Shown: piece after piece, positions 34,027 through 44,800 of the stretch
Numbering within the stretch: position 1 is the stretch's first letter
Layout of the letters: the number at the start of each line of letters is the position of its first letter
Source of the DNA: Acidobacteriaceae bacterium
Lineage (GTDB): Bacteria; Acidobacteriota; Terriglobia; Terriglobales; Acidobacteriaceae
Direction: 5' to 3'
Assembly (NCBI GenBank): GCA_003156805.1
Contig: PMHV01000008.1
Span: 214 to 64,213, forward strand
Length of the DNA stretch: 64,000 nucleotides
Program-made: the position numbers and the translations under genes
Notes under the pieces: generated by a model
The model's input: only the letters and a program-made list of their open reading frames with translations
Told to the model about the DNA's origin: nothing
The model's database searches: none

Positions 34027-36027
34027 TTAGCCGTTCAAAATCACCAATGAGTCAGGAAGTTCAGGAGTGCCGAAATCCTGACCGAGAATCTCTTCATACT
34101 TTTCAAAGGTCTGCCGTGCCAGTCGAGACCAGCCCCCGGAAATTCTTACCAGCGAAAGTCCCCCAGCTCCCAGGCTTTTCGCCAATGCCGGGCTGGTCAG
34201 AACAAGCTCCAGAGCCTGGGCAAGCCGCGCTGGATCGGAGGGAGGAACGAGGATTCCCGTACCGCCGTCGATCACCGCATCCCGGCATCCGGCCAATGCC
34301 GAAGCGATTACGGGCTTGCCGCACGCACCCGCCTCGTGCAGCACTAAGCCAAATCCTTCCGAGTCGAGCCAGCCCCGGATTCTGCGCTCCTCGGGCGTCA
34401 GCACAAAGACATCGCAGGCGTTGTAAAGGGCGAGCAGGTCATCGTCGGAAATGCCGCCCAGCATCGAGACCTGGTCCTGCATGCGCCGTTCCCGGACTGC
34501 GTCAGCCAATTCTTCGCCGCAGGAACCTTCCCCCACGACCACCCAGTGCGCACGAAATGGGAGCCTTCGGATCGCTTCCAGAACGTTGAGATGACCCTTG
34601 CGCGGAGCGAGGCGGCTCACCGTCAAAATCAAAGGAACATCCGCGGGAATTTGCCACGCGATTCGAGCCTGCTCGCCCAGTTCAGGCCACGGCCGGAAGA
34701 AGTCGATATCGCAGCCGGGGGTAAATACATCCACGGGAGTCTTTACCCCCCATTCCCGCACCAGCGACGAGGTGTGACTGCTTACCGCGAAGATGGAATC
34801 ACAGGCATTCAACGAATCCACAATATAAGGAGTTGGATCCTCGCCGGCTGGCGAAGGCTGTTGGCCGGTAAGGTCATTGCCATGCACGGTTGCCACGGTC
34901 GGCATCCACTCGGGAATCGCAACGCGGCAAAGCGCGCTGTGGGCGCTGCCAAAATGCACGATGTCGGGTGCGAAGCTTAGCACGATGTCATCGAGCGCTT
35001 CAATAATTTGTTGCCACGCGGCTGTCCGGCTCGACGCCCTGGGTCCCACGGCGAAATGCGCGATGGGCTTGTTTCCCGGGTACCACTGTCCAAGCTTCGT
35101 GACCAAGCCTACTTCACAGAAGTCTGAGAGGCTACCGATCGTCTTCTCAATGAAGATTTGCTCTCCGCCGATCTGCGGGAAGAGAGTTCCGGTGATCCAA
35201 AGAACTCTCATCCTGGCGCCAATCCCAAGTGCGCCTCTGCGCGATTCCTGCTTGGGCGCACTCCCCAAAGATACTTGGGAACGAGGGCTCGAAAATTCTT
35301 CGACATATTGAGGCAACAGGTTGCGCTGCTTTGACAGGAAGTGGAGAATCCTGACTCCCGCCGTCTGCGCCGAATCAATCGACGGGAACCTGTTCGCCGG
35401 GCAATTCCAGGCTGATGACAAAGTGTGGGCCTCGGTTCCGGTATGAGCAAGGGCGCGCACCAGCGCCATTTGGTCGAGGTTGTGGAATCTCTTCCACTCC
35501 TCATGCCACACCTGAAACAGTCGATCAGTCGCCGCACACCGGCGCCACAGGATCACGCCACTATTAAAATAAGGGCGCTGTCTTAACGCCACGCTGTCCA
35601 TGTACTCCAATTCACTTCGTCTTAAATTTGCTTTCTCCCAGCTCACGTCGAGAAAACTTCCAACATCCGTTTGTAAGTCGTTAGCTAGACAAATGTCAGC
35701 AAACTGTAACTCATTCCAGATGGCCTCGATAGAAGCGATGGTCAATGTATCGGCATCCAGGAATAAGGTGACAGGAAATCCGAACGCATTCAGCTGCGTC
35801 TTGTAGTGACGAGATCCCCATTCATCGTCTACTGAGGGTACTTGCACCACTTCGAAGTTCAGATGTTGTTTCTCCCAGTGCTCCACGTCGGTTACGACGC
35901 GAATTGGTCCCTGGTAACCGAATCGCCTCAGAAACGAGATGCTCTGAGTCGTCAATTGGGTAAGGGCATCCCCGATGGAGAGGTATACGATGCCAACCGA
36001 AGAGGGCGCGCTACTCGAATCCTTCAT
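34027..36027 (-). CDS. Two-domain glycosyltransferase: GT-A (GT8-like) plus GT4
   Basis: 666 residues. The N-terminal domain (about 10-265) is a GT-A nucleotide-sugar transferase, with VTLFLDADTLTIAS holding the DxD motif, RPYFNSGVILWRR and a DQMALVRAL helix. The C-terminal domain (about 275-650) is a GT4 retaining transferase with MRVLWITGTLFPQIGGEQIF, PDIVHFGSAHSAL, SRLAPRKGHLNVLEAI, LVVGEG-like VVVGEGSCGEEL, and ESEGFGLVLHEAGACGKPVIAS in the variant DSEGFGLV. Both active sites look intact, so the enzyme may add two sugars in sequence. It is the last gene of the minus-strand accessory block, 86 bases after the dioxygenase-like pair. Confidence 0.85.
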   Translation of the reverse strand: MKDSSSAPSSVGIVYLSIGDALTQLTTQSISFLRRFGYQGPIRVVTDVEHWEKQHLNFEVVQVPSVDDEWGSRHYKTQLNAFGFPVTLFLDADTLTIASIEAIWNELQFADICLANDLQTDVGSFLDVSWEKANLRRSELEYMDSVALRQRPYFNSGVILWRRCAATDRLFQVWHEEWKRFHNLDQMALVRALAHTGTEAHTLSSAWNCPANRFPSIDSAQTAGVRILHFLSKQRNLLPQYVEEFSSPRSQVSLGSAPKQESRRGALGIGARMRVLWITGTLFPQIGGEQIFIEKTIGSLSDFCEVGLVTKLGQWYPGNKPIAHFAVGPRASSRTAAWQQIIEALDDIVLSFAPDIVHFGSAHSALCRVAIPEWMPTVATVHGNDLTGQQPSPAGEDPTPYIVDSLNACDSIFAVSSHTSSLVREWGVKTPVDVFTPGCDIDFFRPWPELGEQARIAWQIPADVPLILTVSRLAPRKGHLNVLEAIRRLPFRAHWVVVGEGSCGEELADAVRERRMQDQVSMLGGISDDDLLALYNACDVFVLTPEERRIRGWLDSEGFGLVLHEAGACGKPVIASALAGCRDAVIDGGTGILVPPSDPARLAQALELVLTSPALAKSLGAGGLSLVRISGGWSRLARQTFEKYEEILGQDFGTPELPDSLVILNG

Positions 36028-36113
36028 AATCTTTATTCCGATCCATTGTGCTCGTGCCTGTGGCGATAGCCCTACGCGAACGAATTGATCTATGGCGAGC
36101 CCGTCCCTGCTCC

Positions 36114-37076
36114 CTATTGAAGAGAGCCGGTGAATCCCTCATCTACATAATGCAGCAGGATCGACGAAGAGCTATATCCACGAGGCAATCTGTCACGGGA
36201 GTGGGGAAGGTATCGTCCACGATAAAGCAACCCGTCGCCGATGTGCTGCCACACCCGGAGCATCCCGTCGGCCGTCTGCAACTCGATGGGCCAGGGATTC
36301 TGCGCCTGGGGTTCAGGCGAGGCGTCAACGCACAGCGTGATGCTGTACTCACATTGCTCCCGGTCGGTGTGCCGGCTCAATTCGGATTCGCTCTGGTAGG
36401 CAACAAAATATGCATAGGAGGGTTTGACCACACTGGCGGCGACGTCGCTGACCACGTGGGCGAATTGATAGTGGTAAAAGCGGGAGACAGCCTCATTGTA
36501 GGCCGCATAGCGCCGGTCAACTTGCGGATCGCCGAGAGAAAACGACCCCATCCGCGTGTGGTAACGATAGTAGCGGCGGAGTGCGCCGATATGAAAAGGG
36601 TGAATAAGGTTGGTCAGAGTGGTGTATCCGCGTTCAAATTGGCCCGCACTGTCTTTCACCGTATGCAGCCATTCACAACGGCGGCGCCCTTCGTAGTTGC
36701 GCTCCACCAGAATGTTCGCCTCTCTCAATACCCACTCAACATGCGCGGGAAGGGCCAATGGCAGGGGATATCCCGGCGCCATCCCACTTAGATAACCGAA
36801 ATACACGCACCCCACCCAGAACGGCCAGATTACGCCAGTCGCCGGATCATCGACCCACACCACCCAATCGCTCGGGCAGAAGTACTCTGAGAACGCCACC
36901 CGCACGCCTTTATCGGGCGGCAGCGGTCCATGCCATGAGAACCAGCACTTGGGATTCACGATCAGGTCCGCGGAGGGATCATGCGCCCGTATCAACCGCG
37001 AGGGCACCAGGTAATGGGGCTGCTCATCCAGCAGACAATGATAAAGATGGGCGGGAAATCCAAAAGGTGTGCTCAT
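36114..37076 (-). CDS. Large 2-oxoglutarate/Fe(II) dioxygenase-like protein
   Basis: 320 residues from the ATG at 37076, which overlaps the upstream stop as ATGA; this decides the start. The C-terminal 100 residues show an iron-binding triad in dioxygenase spacing: His236 and Asp238 (SRHTDREQCEYSITLCVD), then His292 (YLPHSRDRL), with Arg299 as a possible 2-oxoglutarate contact. The segment QHIGDGLLYRGRYLPHSR is typical of phytanoyl/prolyl-hydroxylase-like enzymes. The N-terminal 200 residues do not resemble anything I know and are rich in aromatic residues. Fold assignment rests on motifs only. Confidence 0.65.
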   Translation of the reverse strand: MSTPFGFPAHLYHCLLDEQPHYLVPSRLIRAHDPSADLIVNPKCWFSWHGPLPPDKGVRVAFSEYFCPSDWVVWVDDPATGVIWPFWVGCVYFGYLSGMAPGYPLPLALPAHVEWVLREANILVERNYEGRRRCEWLHTVKDSAGQFERGYTTLTNLIHPFHIGALRRYYRYHTRMGSFSLGDPQVDRRYAAYNEAVSRFYHYQFAHVVSDVAASVVKPSYAYFVAYQSESELSRHTDREQCEYSITLCVDASPEPQAQNPWPIELQTADGMLRVWQHIGDGLLYRGRYLPHSRDRLPRGYSSSSILLHYVDEGFTGSLQ

Positions 37077-37690
37077 CGGTGCAACCATCCGTTCACTGTA
37101 AATCGACTGTCCATAAAGTCTGTTGACACGCACTGCACGGGAAGAACTTCGTGCAGGTATTCACTGACGAAAAAGCAGATCTGGTTCTGCGCGGGCGTGA
37201 TCACGGAATACGGACCGGGCGCCCGGTACTCGCCGTTTTCGAGCTCGGTATCGAAGATGCAGAGCTCGCCACCCGTAAAAGGCTGAGGCTGACGGTAGAA
37301 AAAATAGACGAATGTAATGAGCCGGCTGCTCAACGAATCAGTTCCGTTATCGTTGTGCCTGCGAAAGAACTCCCCGTTGTTGGTAGCGGTGAGCTGAATC
37401 TCCACATCCTTAATTGGGAACCATGGAAAATCCAACCCAGCCAGAACCTGCGGCAGGAAGGCGAAGATTCGCTCGGTGAATACATCGCGGAATTCGCCGA
37501 GTTCGAAGAGGACGCGTGAGCGCCGGTAGCTGGTGTCGACCTGGTGAGTGCCGCCGGCGCCGACCACGCGCGTCGCAGAAAAGTCGTTGCCGCGCTCATA
37601 CGTGTAACGCATGAGATTTTGCCACTCCTCGGCCACAAGAAACTCATCGAAAACTACAAGCGGGACCTGAGCGTTTGTCTCGAGTGTCAT
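37073..37690 (-). CDS. 2-oxoglutarate/Fe(II) dioxygenase, prolyl-4-hydroxylase-like
   Basis: 205 residues, the usual length of bacterial P4H-like enzymes. The triad is complete: His112 and Asp114 in FFRRHNDNGT, His180 in SEYLHEVLPV, and Arg196 (SRFTVNGWLHR) for 2-oxoglutarate. GGELCIFD before the second His is also typical. Family members hydroxylate proline or other side chains of proteins or peptides, using O2 and 2-oxoglutarate, in the cytoplasm. An AAGGA ribosome site precedes the ATG. The gene starts 16 bases after the 1384-residue protein and overlaps the next dioxygenase-like gene by 4 bases. Confidence 0.88.
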   Translation of the reverse strand: MTLETNAQVPLVVFDEFLVAEEWQNLMRYTYERGNDFSATRVVGAGGTHQVDTSYRRSRVLFELGEFRDVFTERIFAFLPQVLAGLDFPWFPIKDVEIQLTATNNGEFFRRHNDNGTDSLSSRLITFVYFFYRQPQPFTGGELCIFDTELENGEYRAPGPYSVITPAQNQICFFVSEYLHEVLPVQCVSTDFMDSRFTVNGWLHR

Positions 37691-37706
37691 GCGGAATCCT
37701 TATTCT

Positions 37707-40700
37707 TTATTCTTTCGCGATTGCCGGGTAGTCATAGGGAATAATCGCAGCATAGACCAACCTCTGTCCGTACACCGTCGCCTCGCGGGCGCTGCCCGAC
37801 CAGACCGGAATTTGCTCGAACTCACGGACTACAATGCGAAAGTCTCCAGCGGCCGGAGCCGTTGCGAAGGCGACGGTTCCAGCCCACAAGACGCTACCCG
37901 GCTGGTTTGGCGCCGGTTGGTCCTCGGTGACTGTAACCACGCTGGATGGAGCCGGTTCCCATCCCATGTTGGTCATCACTTTCGGCATCGCCTGTTCTAC
38001 GGACACCGTCAATAGCGGCGTGGACGGCCCTTGGGGTGCGAGACCACCTACAAATACGCGGGCCTGGCTTGGGTTTGTGGGATTGATACTGACGACAGCG
38101 GAGCGATCGGGAGTGAGTTGCACAAAGTCGGCAAGCACGACTCGCGAAAGTTCCACACCTTGAATGGAATGACTCTGATAGCGAGCCAGGGCCATGCGCA
38201 CTAAGGGCGCATAGGAGGTGGGATTGCTGAATTCGATATCGCAGAACCACAACTGGCGCGCCTGGTCATATTGCACGGTGTGCGCGGCCACGTCGAATGC
38301 CTGGGACGTCTCTTCGAGGGTAAGCCCGGTTGCGGTCGCCGCCGCTTCGGGAAAATCGTAGACATTCGGCACCAAATCCACCGCTCCGGTTTGCCAGATA
38401 GGGTCGCCTCCCCACTGCGTGAAGTACGGCTTGTAGGTCTCACGCAAGGCATAGCTGGGAGGGTTAAGCGAGATCGGCCACAGCACTACGCCGAGTAACT
38501 CATCGTCACCGGAGGAATACCAGGGCCGACTGAGGTAAACACGGACACTGTTTCCGTAGCGAATGGAGGACTTGACATTGGTCGTCTCCTGTTGCTCCCA
38601 TCCGAAGGTGGGAACCACATACAAGACTTCGGGCGGGGCGGGCCACGCCGAACTTGGAACATCGACAACCAGGGGCTCTCCAGTTCTGGTAAAGTCCAAG
38701 CCCGCCGGAAAGTACTCCTGGAAACGAGATGTCGCAGTGGGGGTGTAAGTAACCCATCGATGCTTCGAGTCATTGAAGTTATGGATTGGGGCGGCGACGA
38801 TGCCCGGCTGATCGACGCCCTCAAGTTCGTCGACAGGAGCGGCAAACCACAGATTGTCAACCTGGGGTATGTAGATGGCCACCGCCCGCGTAGTGGAAGC
38901 GGGTGCATAAACCGGCCCAGCCTCGGGCTCTGCCAGCGGAATCGTTTCCACATGATCGCTTTGGATGGAGCTTGTAGGGCCGGGCAGAGAGACATTGTCC
39001 TCGACTTCGATCCAGCTTCCCTGCAAATCGATCCGGGCTGTGCTGTTGGCGTGAATCTGCATGCCACCAAGCAACACCGCCGCGTGGGAGCCCAGACTCC
39101 GCCAGGCGGTAATCGGGGTAAAGTCGTTTCGCAGCGCGGAGGCAAAGATGGGGTTTGATGGCTGATGCACCACCGGCAATTGCAGAAAAGCAGGCAAACC
39201 GATCGGCTGTTGGACAGCGTGCACCATGGTCAGCGTCCGCGACGGGGTGATCATTTCATGACCGCCCTCAGTGACGAGACGCGTCAGCAAGGCGAGAATG
39301 TCGCTGCTGTACGGCACCAGGGAGTTTGCGCCTGCCGTTGTCATCAGATAGGCTTCGTCTGATTCAAAGAGCTCGCGTATCCATCCCCACACCGCCATAA
39401 TGCTCAGGTCGCTCGGAGAAAGATAGCTACTTAGGTCGACCACCGCTACGGAAGATTTTTCCAAGCCCAGGCGCAGCGTCCGAGTTGCCGGGTCCCATTC
39501 CGGAGGTTGCGATGCCTCCTGCATGGTCATCAGAAAGGCTTCGCGCTCCGGCCATTGGGTGCCGAAATCGATGAATGTAACGGAGCCCAGATTCGGTTGA
39601 ACGTCGGGCAGCGGGTCGTAATTCAGTTCCCCGCTTGCCAACAGGCCATAAGTATTATCGGGAGTATTCGGCAGATCTCGAAGCGCCGCACCCCGCGATA
39701 ACGGGTCGGGCAAATACAACACTTGTAATGTGTCCTGGGATTCAAGCTGCACGCCCCCCTGCTTGGGCAACTCGTATTTGTCGCGCGCCACGATCAGGTT
39801 GAAAAGACTTGAGTCGCCCCGCAAATGGCCATGCACATTGTCGAACATGCCATGATGCTCCGCCATGCGTACCGAAGTGCGCGGCGGCGCCACGTGCCGG
39901 GAATCGATCTCCGCAGTCGGCACCACATCCAGCGAGGGATCGCTGTTGAAGGACCGGATCACCAGCCGCTCCAGCGAAGCTCCGGGCTCGGGTGGGTTCT
40001 GGAGAACCAACAGGGGCGGAAGGACAGGCTCGAAACGGAGGTAGGGGAGCAGAACTCCGCCACCCGGAAGCGCGTTCTGTTGCTGAGTCGGGGCCGTCAA
40101 AGGCAGACTATTGCCCGCCAAATCCACGGCCCTGGCGCGGAGCCTGTACTGGTCGCCGAAGCGCAACTCCGGCAGCGAGCCCGCCACCGCCGCAAACTTC
40201 GTCGCCATTTTGAATGGAGTGATGGGCTCATCCATCGTCGGGTCTGGCGTGGTCGCTTGACTCGGATCGGGGCTGCGATTGAGGGCCAGACCGGGGCGCT
40301 GCGCACTCAAGCTCCAGCCATCCCAGCGAGCCACGCGCTCATGCACAAAGATGTCGGTGCTGGGTTGCGGAATATCGGCTGCGGTGGCGATCGGGTCCGC
40401 CGGGCGCGTTGGATCGTCGGCAGGCGACGCTGCCGCGGGCTGCAGGAAGCCTTCTTCGTCCGCGGTTGCCAGCGAAATCGTCTGATTCGGCCCGAATAGG
40501 TAAGTACCGTTGCGACGATGGAGCGAATGCCATTTGCCGGTGCGCGTGGAATAAATGTCAATGCGGAATCCGCGTGTCAGATCGCGCACGTTCAGCGCGC
40601 GGGGGAAGGCGGTGTTGCTGGTGAGGGCCTGATTGAAAGCATTGTTGTCGGTGATCGATTCGAGCAGTTGTTCTCCGCGCCCATTTGCGATCAGGGCGAT

Positions 40701-41861
40701 GCCTCCGGTACGCAATGAGTTCAGATCGGTCCCAACCACCGAAGGGTCGGCTTCGTTCAAAGCGACATTATCTGCCAGCGTCAACGCATTCAGGAGCGCG
40801 CCGTCCACGTCAACCTGCATCAATTGGTAATTGTCGGGCGACAGCATAAGAAAGCCGTTGGCTACGTCCCCGGCTTCAAAATTTCCCGCCGCAGCCTCCG
40901 GTGGTGGCGTTGCCGGTGCGGCGGCGAATATCGTCTTGCTGGACTGATACCCAGTGCTGGGGAATCCATACGCCGGTTTCAGCGACCATGAGAAGCCCGG
41001 CTGCAGGGTCTTGACGGCTAGCGTGTTGTAGATCCCTGCTGACGGCGATGGCGGGCACAACGAGGTTGGCGCCTCAATATCGAAGACCAGTCCCAGCGCC
41101 CGCAGCAGTGCCGGATAGGAGTTGATGGCGGTGAGCGCCTGGTGGAAATCCAGCGTCTTTTCGAAGCCCTTTGCGTCGGTGGGAAAATCCGGACGGTTTG
41201 GCGCCGGAGGAATGTTATGAAAGAGAGCAAAGCGAGTTGCGGAATCGTTCACGTTGGCCGGCATCGTCAGGGTGGTTGGAATGCCATCGGGCGGTGTGGA
41301 CGAAGCGTTCAGGCTCGCGGTTTCACGGATCGCGCCTACGGTCGTCTCCGCGAACGCGTGCTGCTCGTTCCACATCGTGACCCGCATGTTCGACCGGGCA
41401 GTCGAGAGCAAGGACGTGGATCCATCCCGGAAGGCGAGGGGTCGCATCAAAGCTCCGAGGCCGCGATCATCAACATCCGTATTTCGGCCGCTGCCCACGG
41501 TCTGATACAGATATTTCAAGTAACTCAGGCAATCACTCACCGGATAAGACACAATCAGCCGATCCGTGAAACTCGAGGTCTCGAACGGCGCAACATAGGT
41601 CTGTGGGGTAAAGATGTTCTGCCATAGATCGGGGCGCAAGTGGGAACGATCCGCGGCGACCGTGGCCGTCTTTGAGCCGCATGCCAAGACAAAACTCAAT
41701 CCACTTTTTTGAATCAATCCGGGCCAGTTGAGGAAGTCCGGGAACTGCGAGAGCGTTCCGCCGTCGCTCAGGCGCGGCGTCAGGTAGAGAGAGAGACTCA
41801 ACTTGTTCTGGGCGGTAATCCCGTTTGGCAATGCGACGAAGACTAGAGTCTGGCTGGGCAT
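37707..41861 (-). CDS. Very large protein of unknown function (1384 aa)
   Basis: 1384 residues from the ATG at 41861 (AGGGAGAAG ribosome-site-like sequence upstream); a longer frame to 42326 is a shadow over the neighbouring gene. There is no signal peptide or membrane segment. The sequence is rich in Pro, Asp, Leu and Ser, with beta-sandwich-like features such as YRLRARAVDLAGNSLPL. Other recurrent-looking segments are SVRVYLSRPWYSSGDDELLGVV and FIDFGTQWPEREAFLM. I do not recognise a characterised family. It is 17 bases after the 1156-residue protein and 16 before the prolyl-hydroxylase-like gene, so it belongs to the same operon. It may be a structural or scaffold protein, or a modification target. 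Confidence 0.85.
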   Translation of the reverse strand: MPSQTLVFVALPNGITAQNKLSLSLYLTPRLSDGGTLSQFPDFLNWPGLIQKSGLSFVLACGSKTATVAADRSHLRPDLWQNIFTPQTYVAPFETSSFTDRLIVSYPVSDCLSYLKYLYQTVGSGRNTDVDDRGLGALMRPLAFRDGSTSLLSTARSNMRVTMWNEQHAFAETTVGAIRETASLNASSTPPDGIPTTLTMPANVNDSATRFALFHNIPPAPNRPDFPTDAKGFEKTLDFHQALTAINSYPALLRALGLVFDIEAPTSLCPPSPSAGIYNTLAVKTLQPGFSWSLKPAYGFPSTGYQSSKTIFAAAPATPPPEAAAGNFEAGDVANGFLMLSPDNYQLMQVDVDGALLNALTLADNVALNEADPSVVGTDLNSLRTGGIALIANGRGEQLLESITDNNAFNQALTSNTAFPRALNVRDLTRGFRIDIYSTRTGKWHSLHRRNGTYLFGPNQTISLATADEEGFLQPAAASPADDPTRPADPIATAADIPQPSTDIFVHERVARWDGWSLSAQRPGLALNRSPDPSQATTPDPTMDEPITPFKMATKFAAVAGSLPELRFGDQYRLRARAVDLAGNSLPLTAPTQQQNALPGGGVLLPYLRFEPVLPPLLVLQNPPEPGASLERLVIRSFNSDPSLDVVPTAEIDSRHVAPPRTSVRMAEHHGMFDNVHGHLRGDSSLFNLIVARDKYELPKQGGVQLESQDTLQVLYLPDPLSRGAALRDLPNTPDNTYGLLASGELNYDPLPDVQPNLGSVTFIDFGTQWPEREAFLMTMQEASQPPEWDPATRTLRLGLEKSSVAVVDLSSYLSPSDLSIMAVWGWIRELFESDEAYLMTTAGANSLVPYSSDILALLTRLVTEGGHEMITPSRTLTMVHAVQQPIGLPAFLQLPVVHQPSNPIFASALRNDFTPITAWRSLGSHAAVLLGGMQIHANSTARIDLQGSWIEVEDNVSLPGPTSSIQSDHVETIPLAEPEAGPVYAPASTTRAVAIYIPQVDNLWFAAPVDELEGVDQPGIVAAPIHNFNDSKHRWVTYTPTATSRFQEYFPAGLDFTRTGEPLVVDVPSSAWPAPPEVLYVVPTFGWEQQETTNVKSSIRYGNSVRVYLSRPWYSSGDDELLGVVLWPISLNPPSYALRETYKPYFTQWGGDPIWQTGAVDLVPNVYDFPEAAATATGLTLEETSQAFDVAAHTVQYDQARQLWFCDIEFSNPTSYAPLVRMALARYQSHSIQGVELSRVVLADFVQLTPDRSAVVSINPTNPSQARVFVGGLAPQGPSTPLLTVSVEQAMPKVMTNMGWEPAPSSVVTVTEDQPAPNQPGSVLWAGTVAFATAPAAGDFRIVVREFEQIPVWSGSAREATVYGQRLVYAAIIPYDYPAIAKE

Positions 41862-41878
41862 CTCGGATCTTCTCCCTG

Positions 41879-44800
41879 TCACGCAAAGGCGGCTGCGTAT
41901 TGCGACCAATCCTGCGTCGTGAGAACGTTTTCGACGCGCGGGTCTCCCGGCTCGCTGCCGTAGCTTCTTTCCACAGAAATGCTGACTGACGCACTGAAGA
42001 ACAAAATGTGGATTGCGACTGTCAGGGTTGCGCGGCCCTGCACCTTGCTCTTTCCGTTGGAGGTCTCGTAGCTCAATGACAGGTTCAGGTCGAGGGAGAT
42101 GGAAATGATGCCCAGGACGGAAACTTCGCCCCCGACGTCGACAAAGCCTGTCAGGTCTGAGGAGGTGCCGGTGAGTTTGAAATAGATGCCGGCCATGGCA
42201 TGGACGCTGCCCGATGCGACGCCGAGATCCAGGGAAAACTCTCCGCCGAACTCCAATGCCCCCTCGACCATTTGCACGCCGTCGGCGTTCACGATCAGGT
42301 GAACGAATCCCCCGCCGCCCAGGCATTCGACGGTGATCAGGAAAGGCGAGTTGCGTTTGGCGAAAGCAAACTCGAATCCAGGCTGGCCGTCCAGATAGGG
42401 AAGATCAAGCCCGGTCGTGATCGAGATATTCTCAAGCGAGAATACACCGACCGAAACCGGCGGCAGTCCCAGCGTGTAGCTGACGACAATCTCGGAGGGT
42501 TCCAGGTCGATCGACGGTCCGGCTCCCCCGAAAATTCCCGGCGGCAAGACGTTGGCCAGCGTTTGTACGAACGACAGCGGGCCGATGAATTGTATCGGCG
42601 AATTGCTCGGAAGCTTGGCCACCACATTCAGCTTCTGGCCGTTGCTTGAGCTGAACTTGAGCGAGTTGATGGTCAGCGCGATCACGCCGAGCAGGTTGAG
42701 TTGAAAGTTTGTGAGCTGCCCGTTGATCTCCGACGAAGGTGGTCCTCCCGTCATATTTCGGGTGAGGGCCGCCTTCAAAGTCAGAGCGGACGAGAGTCCA
42801 TTTTGGTTGAATTGGATCTTGACCGGATCCTGTTCAAAGTCCTGCAGTTGAGGACTCCATTGGATCTTGGTCACCATCGACGTTGGGTTTTTGGAATTGG
42901 GCTCCAGGACAGTGCGGATTTCCGGCGCATTTTGCGCCGCGTCGGCTAAGTTCGAGCTATCCACCGGGATCAGCTTCTGAAGTGGAATGGCTCCGAATAG
43001 CTGTGCCGTGATATCGAAAAATTCCGCCGGATTAATCTTTCCCGCCGCCGCATCGGAGGCGCTTCCCGCCACCAGGCCCTTCCGGGCAGACAACGCAGTC
43101 AAGACCAGGACGGGAGTGGAAAATCCGCCCGACTGCCCTGCGTTGAAGGCGATCTGAGGTTGCGGATTTGAATTCGGTTGCGGGTCTTGAATCGCCACAT
43201 AGACCCCGGCGTTGCTGTCCAATCCATTTTGCAAATAGCCGGAGTACAAGTTGATCGCCAGGGGAGAAGTCGTTCCCAGGATCTGTTCGACTGAAGGAAC
43301 TGTCGCCGTCGCCCAGTCCAGAGAAGGAATGAACGGCGAAATCGGGTAGGGTGGCTCGGTAAGCTGTAGCTCCGTCGTAAAGTAGAGTTCTGTAGTTCGC
43401 AGCGTAGTGTCGCCCGCATCCGGGTCGGCATAGGCAATCTTTTGGCCGTTCAACGTGCATACCCGCACCGTATCGTCGCTTGCGTAAATGGTTTGCACAC
43501 CCTTCGGAAACCCCTCGTCATCGCTCACGAAAACCAGCGGCGCCAGAAAATCAATGCTGTTTCCCGCCAGGTCCGTCGCCACTACGTGGAATTGAAAGTA
43601 CTGGCTGTTCACTTGCACCCAGAAGGACTGATGCGGATTGCCATCCCCGGTAAGCATCACTGGAACGTCGATGTCCGGCGTGACCGTGGTCTTGATGCGG
43701 ACACTCTGCCAAAACGGCATCTCGCGTTTGCCATACTGGTAGGGTTCGCCTCCATAACTCAACTCCGGCTCGCGCACCACGATGTACATGTGCTGCCGCA
43801 GATAGGCTGTGGCTTGGGTCACCGTGCTTCCATCCGGAGGCACAATTTTTCTTTCCGTCACCTTGATCAGCGAAGCCGCGTGGCCAAACGGATAAAGATA
43901 GCCCGCGTACACGACGCGCACATATTGGTCGCGTCCCAGCGTGGCCTGATGGCACCACTCCATCAGATCCAGAGCCTGGGGAGCGCCAGTTGTGTCGGTG
44001 TATGTGGGTAGCAACTGCCAGCTTCCGCGCGACGAAAGATAACCACCCAAGGGCGAAAGAAAGAGACGGCTGGCTTGAATGGGTACAGGCGTCCATGGGC
44101 TGCCCGGACCAAAGCTGCTGGGAACGGAATAACCCAGCGTGCCCGAGGTCAATATGACGATCTGCATGCGATCATGCGGATCCAGCGACGAGCGAAAAGG
44201 TATCTCCTGATCCAGAAGCGGAATTGGGCCGTGATCGGTGAAATCGTCGGACCAAATCGCGCGGAGAGGAATGGTATTGCTGTCGCTCGCTTCGTCTATA
44301 ACCTGTTCCGTATTCTTACCCGAGGTTACGTTCTTGATTGTGCCCAAGCGCGTATGCCACAGAGCGGTCCGGCCGGCAAAGGTTTCCGGCTCGGTCGCGT
44401 GAGCCCAGCCCACACCTTTTTCTGGCGAAAGCACGATCCGCCAGGGAATCTCAATTGCGGTTTGCAGAAATGCCGGCTCTGGGATCGGCGGCGGTAACGG
44501 CGTACCCAGGGCGACCGGCGAAACCACAAGCTCCAGATTCGACCAGTCCAGCAGACCTTCGATGGTGTAGGGAATTTCCTTTACGCTCGGCGGTACCTCA
44601 AATACGAGCCGGCTTTGTCCCGCCAGGTAAGCCGGAACTGAACCTGGCGCAGCCAGCGGATCGTCGCCCGTGGGCAGCGGGGGAACGGGTGAGTCGAAGC
44701 CGGGATTCGATGTGATCTCCGCGGCCACCTCAAAATACGCTTGCTCCAGAATGCTCTGCGGCGCGAACCACACCACCAGGTAAGCCGGGGTTGAGGCATC

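Noticed and set aside
37707-42326. Start of the giant protein at 42326 (1539 residues)
   Set aside because: The extra 155 residues are Arg-rich shadow of the 1156-residue gene; the ATG at 41861 has a ribosome site and lies 17 bases after the previous gene.
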